This document shows, in pieces, positions 5,926 through 9,458 of a stretch of DNA of 9,458 nt. The stretch covers positions 1-9,458 of the forward strand of contig JAQVQU010000052.1 in assembly GCA_028701415.1 (NCBI GenBank). Direction: 5' to 3'. The position numbers were made by a program, and so were the translations under genes. Positions within the stretch are counted from its first letter, which is position 1; each line of letters begins with the position of its first letter. Source of the stretch: Clostridia bacterium (GTDB taxonomy: Bacteria; Bacillota; Clostridia; Christensenellales; DTU072). The notes beneath the pieces were generated by a model, which saw only the letters and a program-made list of their open reading frames with translations, had not been told where the DNA came from and ran no database searches.

Positions 5926-8900
5926 TTAAGATACTATAGTTTGTCTATACTTTCCATAATATTCATATGCATTGTCCGGCCATACAGCGAAATTTTCTAT
6001 ATTGGGAGAAATCATTGCATTTCCGTTTATATCGTCTAAATTGAAGGCAAAGCTCAATGGATTATTTATTGTAATAGCAGAGGTGAAACCCTCATTTGTT
6101 AAATCCACTCTTGATATTGGGAAATTCGTCGCACTATCTTGTCCCCAGAACCCCCCTGTCACTGGATCGTGGTCAGCTGGACCATTTCCGTTAGCCTCAA
6201 ATCTTGTATACGCGGTAGCAGTATAAGCAGAAGGTATTGTAGCTTGTCCCGAACCTGTCCTTCCTCCGATCAAAGCCCCTAAAAAGTCATACATGTACGT
6301 ATATGGAGTTGTTAAGTTATATCCCTTTATTCCAACAAAATTATATCTATAATATTCTATTTTTGCGTTAATAGAAGTAGAGGTATCCAAAATATTTGAG
6401 CTTGTTTCATTATATCCAACTATTAGTCCTAAGTAAGTGTAGTTTGAGGAAGAACCATTACTTCTTCTACTAACTAATAATTTCCCTTTAAAAGTAGTCC
6501 CTCTAAGCAAAGTCACATCGTCAAAATGGGAAAGAATGCTTCCACGATTATACCCGACTATTCCTCCAAGATAAAGATTCGCTGTGTCTGCTCCTGGATC
6601 ATCTCCTATTATGGGTGTTGTCTTTGGATCGGGTGCAATTGGAGTTTCAATATTGAAGTTATCAGCCCAAGTAGCAGTTCCAACCTCAGTGTAAACTGTA
6701 TATGCCCCACTGTTTTCCGCAAATACTGTTCCATAGTTTGCTGGCACGTAATTTGTCTCTGCACCAATTATCGAACCGTCCGCCCTATTATATCCAACAT
6801 GGCCACCAAAGGTTCCACTTCTCCAAGCAGAGCCTACCTTTCTTCTATCGGTTCTAAGACCTGTAGTTACAGTACTTTCAGTAATCGTACCCCCGTTGAT
6901 TCCTGCAACTCCTCCAGAAATAGCGCCGGCTAGGTTCACTTTCATGCTACCACCTACAGACACAGTATCCATAGATCCTAAGTTAATTCCAGCGATTCCT
7001 CCTCCTCCAAACGTTAGACAGTTTGGTTCAACTGGAGAAGTATAAGCGGCAGTACTCCACTTTGAGTAAATGTTAACATCTGAAGTAGTGGCAGACATTG
7101 ATAGACTTTCAACTTCTCTATTGAAACCTATAAAACCTACAACTCCACCTATATATCCTTGAGAATCGGTTTCACTAAAACTTGGATCGACAGCCTGGCA
7201 GGAAAAAATGCTAGGGTTTTGGTCTAAAGTTTGAGCAGATAGTAACGCTCCAACGAGTCCTCCTACTGCATAAATCCCAATAGCGGTTGACTTGTTGGAA
7301 ATGGAGTTTATTAATCTTGCTCTCTGTCCAGTAAGGCTTAAAGTATCTGAGATTACTCCAACGAGTCCTCCTACTCCACCTGGTCCGAAAGTTGCTATAC
7401 TGTTAAGGTCGGTAATCCAACCAGAATACTGGCCCTGGACTTGAACGTTAACAAAGTTACAATATTTAATTATAGCCCCTCTATCTAGATATCCAACTAT
7501 TCCACCCACGTATAAGCTTCCGCTACAACTTCTCCCTGTAGTTGGATTAAAGGAAGAAATATCTGTAGTGGAAATGTTTTCTATCGTTGTATTTTCTCCT
7601 GCATATCCTGCAATGGATCCAACATAACTTGCAGACCCTCCAGAAACGGTAAAGTTCCCAAGCCATATATCTCTTACAATTGCGTTATTATTTATTCTTG
7701 CAAACAGGCCTCTATAATCCCCCCCAGTGGAAGGACGATAATCATACAAAGCATAGTTTGTGGTAGCATCCTTATATCCCGATAAAATTCCATCAAAACC
7801 ATTACCATTCGAACATAGCGGAGAGGATAGTTTGAGATTATCTTCATATAAATCGATATCAGCAACAAGTATGAAATTAAAGCTGTAGGTAGTTCCTCCA
7901 GTAGCATATCTTAAAGTTGGGACACCTCCAACAATGTTTCCATTGTATAAGGCATCGATATTTTGAAGTTGTCTTAAGGTTCCAACTCGGAAGGGTTTAG
8001 CTGTTGTCCCATCCCCTGCATTTTCAGTATCTCCTCCATCGAATGGATACTCGGTTAAAGGTGATTCAAGGGTAGAATAAACAGGATCCCCCAAAATGTC
8101 ATAACCAGTTAAAACATTTTCCTTGTCCCCATAATATGAGAACTGAGCGAGTTTGGATGTAACAGTGTTTCCATTAAGGTCGATACCCCTTTGATAAATT
8201 TCACTAGATAAAATAGCATTCGGGCTTAGATATGGGCTAATACGATTTCCAAAATCTCCTACACTAATTCCATCATAATTGACTGAAGGTTGTATTGGGA
8301 TATTTTCAATCATTATAATTCCCAAAGTAGCATCCGAATCATTCGGGCCATTGTCTTGTATATAAATCTTTTCGGTAGAGCCCTGTGTCTTCCAGCCTTT
8401 TGCAACGGCAAGAGCATCGGGCATCCTTACAAAAGAGTTATAATATACGTTGTGCATAATCAAATCAGCTTCTGATCTTATAAAGATTTTGATATACTTA
8501 TCCCCATTCGCGGCGATTCTATATGTGGCACTTTCTATGTTTGTTGGGTCGCTTTCGTTTAATACTACTCCAGAGCTAATGATACTGTCTCCAGTAATCC
8601 ACATATCTGTTCCTAAGGTAGTTTCTAAATCTTCTATTCTTTCAAGCTTATCGAATCTCGGGTTGAATTTAGTCCAATCATTAGGATATGCAGGATTATA
8701 TCCAGTATCTAGTTTAAACACTAACCTGTTTCCTACTCTGGAAGTATATGTAATTTTTCTTTGCGTCAGAATTGGAGACGCTGGGTCAGACCACACCTCT
8801 CCTACCTTTGTCGCCAGTCCGTAGAAGGAAATATTGGGGAGAGCATTAACTATATAGGGGGCACTTCCGGAAGCACTTACAACCTCAATAGTTATGTTAA

Positions 8901-9458
8901 AGATTCTAGTATACCTTGCTACAACACTGTATGTTCCAACCAACCAATCAAGTCGAATATCTAAGCGCTTTGTTGAATCGGTGTATTTGTAACTCATATA
9001 CACGTCTGTTGAGCCTACCTGTTTAAGGGCCAAAGGATCTTCATCATTTAATGGGACATAAACATCGTTAACAACTAGATACCATCCATTAAATTCATAA
9101 CCCTGTCTTAAGCCAGCATCCAAGACAACGGTCTTATAATACTCAAAACTAGCTGAAGACAATGAATTCTCCACAATAACTGGACGAATTCCTGTAGCTC
9201 CTTGAGTAGTATAGACGCCTTCTTGTTCACTAGCCCCTTCCTTAAGAATCTCAACAGGAACAACCTTTTGGAATAAAGGCCTAATTCTAATTGCTGGAAC
9301 ATCCACTGTTTCTTCCCATAGTCCAGTCCCAGTATTATATGTCCAAATACTGGTCTTAGCCCCTGAGTTGTCGATAAAACCACTTGAGTTAAATATGCTG
9401 TAGTAAGAAGAGCTTACTAGTGAACTAATGGGGAATGTATAAGAGACTCTCTTATAAT
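5926..9458 (-). CDS. Giant secreted or surface protein with GLUG-like repeats, 5' end outside the window
   Basis: The frame is open from the right edge to a TAA at 5928-5926, giving 1176 visible residues, counted here from the first whole codon (9456-9454). A GTG at 9306 is an ordinary internal valine: the frame continues through it to the edge. Residues 102-159 resemble an InlB B-type repeat (GYEFNGWY). Residues 481-537 (GDGTTAKPF, LRQLQNIDAL, ILVADIDL) form the lead-in often seen before GLUG repeats. From about 580 to 1065 about eleven repeats carry hydrophobic-GG-hydrophobic-V-G cores, such as VGGIVGY, VGGLVG and LGGIVGYN. The composition (Gly, Ser, Thr, Asn, Tyr) is that of an exported beta-rich protein, perhaps an adhesin. 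GLUG motifs also occur in IgA/Zmp-type peptidases, but no HExxH zinc motif is visible. The C-terminus (YYGKYRQTIVS) has no LPxTG, transmembrane helix or recognised wall-binding domain. The signal peptide would be outside the window. Confidence 0.85.
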   Translation of the reverse strand, partial: YKRVSYTFPISSLVSSSYYSIFNSSGFIDNSGAKTSIWTYNTGTGLWEETVDVPAIRIRPLFQKVVPVEILKEGASEQEGVYTTQGATGIRPVIVENSLSSASFEYYKTVVLDAGLRQGYEFNGWYLVVNDVYVPLNDEDPLALKQVGSTDVYMSYKYTDSTKRLDIRLDWLVGTYSVVARYTRIFNITIEVVSASGSAPYIVNALPNISFYGLATKVGEVWSDPASPILTQRKITYTSRVGNRLVFKLDTGYNPAYPNDWTKFNPRFDKLERIEDLETTLGTDMWITGDSIISSGVVLNESDPTNIESATYRIAANGDKYIKIFIRSEADLIMHNVYYNSFVRMPDALAVAKGWKTQGSTEKIYIQDNGPNDSDATLGIIMIENIPIQPSVNYDGISVGDFGNRISPYLSPNAILSSEIYQRGIDLNGNTVTSKLAQFSYYGDKENVLTGYDILGDPVYSTLESPLTEYPFDGGDTENAGDGTTAKPFRVGTLRQLQNIDALYNGNIVGGVPTLRYATGGTTYSFNFILVADIDLYEDNLKLSSPLCSNGNGFDGILSGYKDATTNYALYDYRPSTGGDYRGLFARINNNAIVRDIWLGNFTVSGGSASYVGSIAGYAGENTTIENISTTDISSFNPTTGRSCSGSLYVGGIVGYLDRGAIIKYCNFVNVQVQGQYSGWITDLNSIATFGPGGVGGLVGVISDTLSLTGQRARLINSISNKSTAIGIYAVGGLVGALLSAQTLDQNPSIFSCQAVDPSFSETDSQGYIGGVVGFIGFNREVESLSMSATTSDVNIYSKWSTAAYTSPVEPNCLTFGGGGIAGINLGSMDTVSVGGSMKVNLAGAISGGVAGINGGTITESTVTTGLRTDRRKVGSAWRSGTFGGHVGYNRADGSIIGAETNYVPANYGTVFAENSGAYTVYTEVGTATWADNFNIETPIAPDPKTTPIIGDDPGADTANLYLGGIVGYNRGSILSHFDDVTLLRGTTFKGKLLVSRRSNGSSSNYTYLGLIVGYNETSSNILDTSTSINAKIEYYRYNFVGIKGYNLTTPYTYMYDFLGALIGGRTGSGQATIPSAYTATAYTRFEANGNGPADHDPVTGGFWGQDSATNFPISRVDLTNEGFTSAITINNPLSFAFNLDDINGNAMISPNIENFAVWPDNAYEYYGKYRQTIVS
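6262..7719 (-). repeat. GLUG-like repeat tract in the giant protein
   Basis: Repeat cores are seen at visible residues 612 (VGSIAGY), 650 (VGGIVGY), 695 and 731 (VGGLVG), 769 (IGGVVGF), 817 (GGGGIAGIN), 847 (SGGVAGIN), 883 (FGGHVGYN), 963 (LGGIVGYN), 1009 (LGLIVGYN) and 1059 (LGALIGG). Spacing varies from about 30 to 80 residues, and the segments between cores differ, so these are old, diverged repeats, not recent tandem copies. On the plus strand the cores show up as recurring CCTCC or CCACC patches. Confidence 0.75.
8980..9153 (-). other. InlB B-type (Listeria-Bacteroides) repeat-like segment
   Basis: Visible residues 102-159 of the giant protein hold RQGYEFNGWYL followed by a closing strand DVYMSYKY. 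This is the layout of Listeria-Bacteroides repeats (GYTFxGWY, then a YAKW-like strand) found in many Gram-positive surface proteins. Only one copy is visible; others could lie outside the window. Profile matching is needed to confirm it. Confidence 0.45.

Noticed and set aside
5972..8964. Plus- and minus-strand open frames inside the giant gene, such as 6526-6933, 8450-8824 and 7692-7907
   Set aside because: They lie within the long GLUG-protein frame in other registers, and the repeats in the main frame are clearly protein-level. No independent start signals were seen.
9304..9306. GTG at 9306 as the start of the giant protein
   Set aside because: The frame continues upstream to the window edge with the same kind of sequence, no ribosome binding site precedes the GTG, and no signal peptide follows it.
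5926..9458. Giant protein as an active IgA-type zinc peptidase
   Set aside because: GLUG motifs occur in such proteases, but no HExxH motif appears in the visible 1176 residues. A catalytic domain outside the window cannot be excluded.

Overview
The window is AT-rich, and every supported gene lies on the minus strand, so the reading order runs from high to low coordinates. The content suggests a low-GC member of the Bacillota: a short XRE-cupin regulator directly ahead of potABCD, good GGAGG-type ribosome binding sites, U-tailed intrinsic terminators and a very large GLUG-repeat exported protein. Every tryptophan in the clear genes is encoded by TGG and every reading frame closes with TAA or TAG, so nothing points to the mycoplasma code. 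The long PotA and the transmembrane-anchored PotD recall the Mollicutes/Erysipelotrichia side of the phylum, but the window cannot settle the lineage.

Layout from right to left. (1) 9458-5926 holds the last 1176 codons of a giant secreted or surface protein. Its start is outside the window. It has an InlB-like segment near the visible left end of the protein and about eleven GLUG-like repeats in its C-terminal half. It ends at a strong intrinsic terminator at 5871-5899. (2) 5870-5612 is a very AT-rich control region with a cluster of AAACT/AGTTT half-sites, then a promoter (TTGACA, 17 bp, TAATAT). (3) 5611-348 is one apparent operon: a PuuR-like XRE-cupin regulator, potA (ATPase), potB and potC (permeases, overlapping) and potD (substrate-binding protein), closed by a perfect-palindrome terminator at 295-320. 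(4) 160-1 is a second promoter with a perfect -10, followed by a good Shine-Dalgarno sequence and the first 31 codons of an unidentified protein that runs off the left edge.

Together the pot genes encode a complete spermidine/putrescine importer of the ABC type. PotD captures the polyamine outside, PotB and PotC form the channel, a PotA dimer drives it, and the regulator probably adjusts expression. Two parts of the importer are unusual. PotD has no lipobox and instead ends in a transmembrane helix with an acidic cytoplasmic tail. PotA is about 110 residues longer than usual, with a second copy of its C-terminal TOBE-like module and an extra segment of about 20 residues inside the ATPase domain. 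I see no RNA genes, CRISPR arrays, insertion sequences or phage genes.
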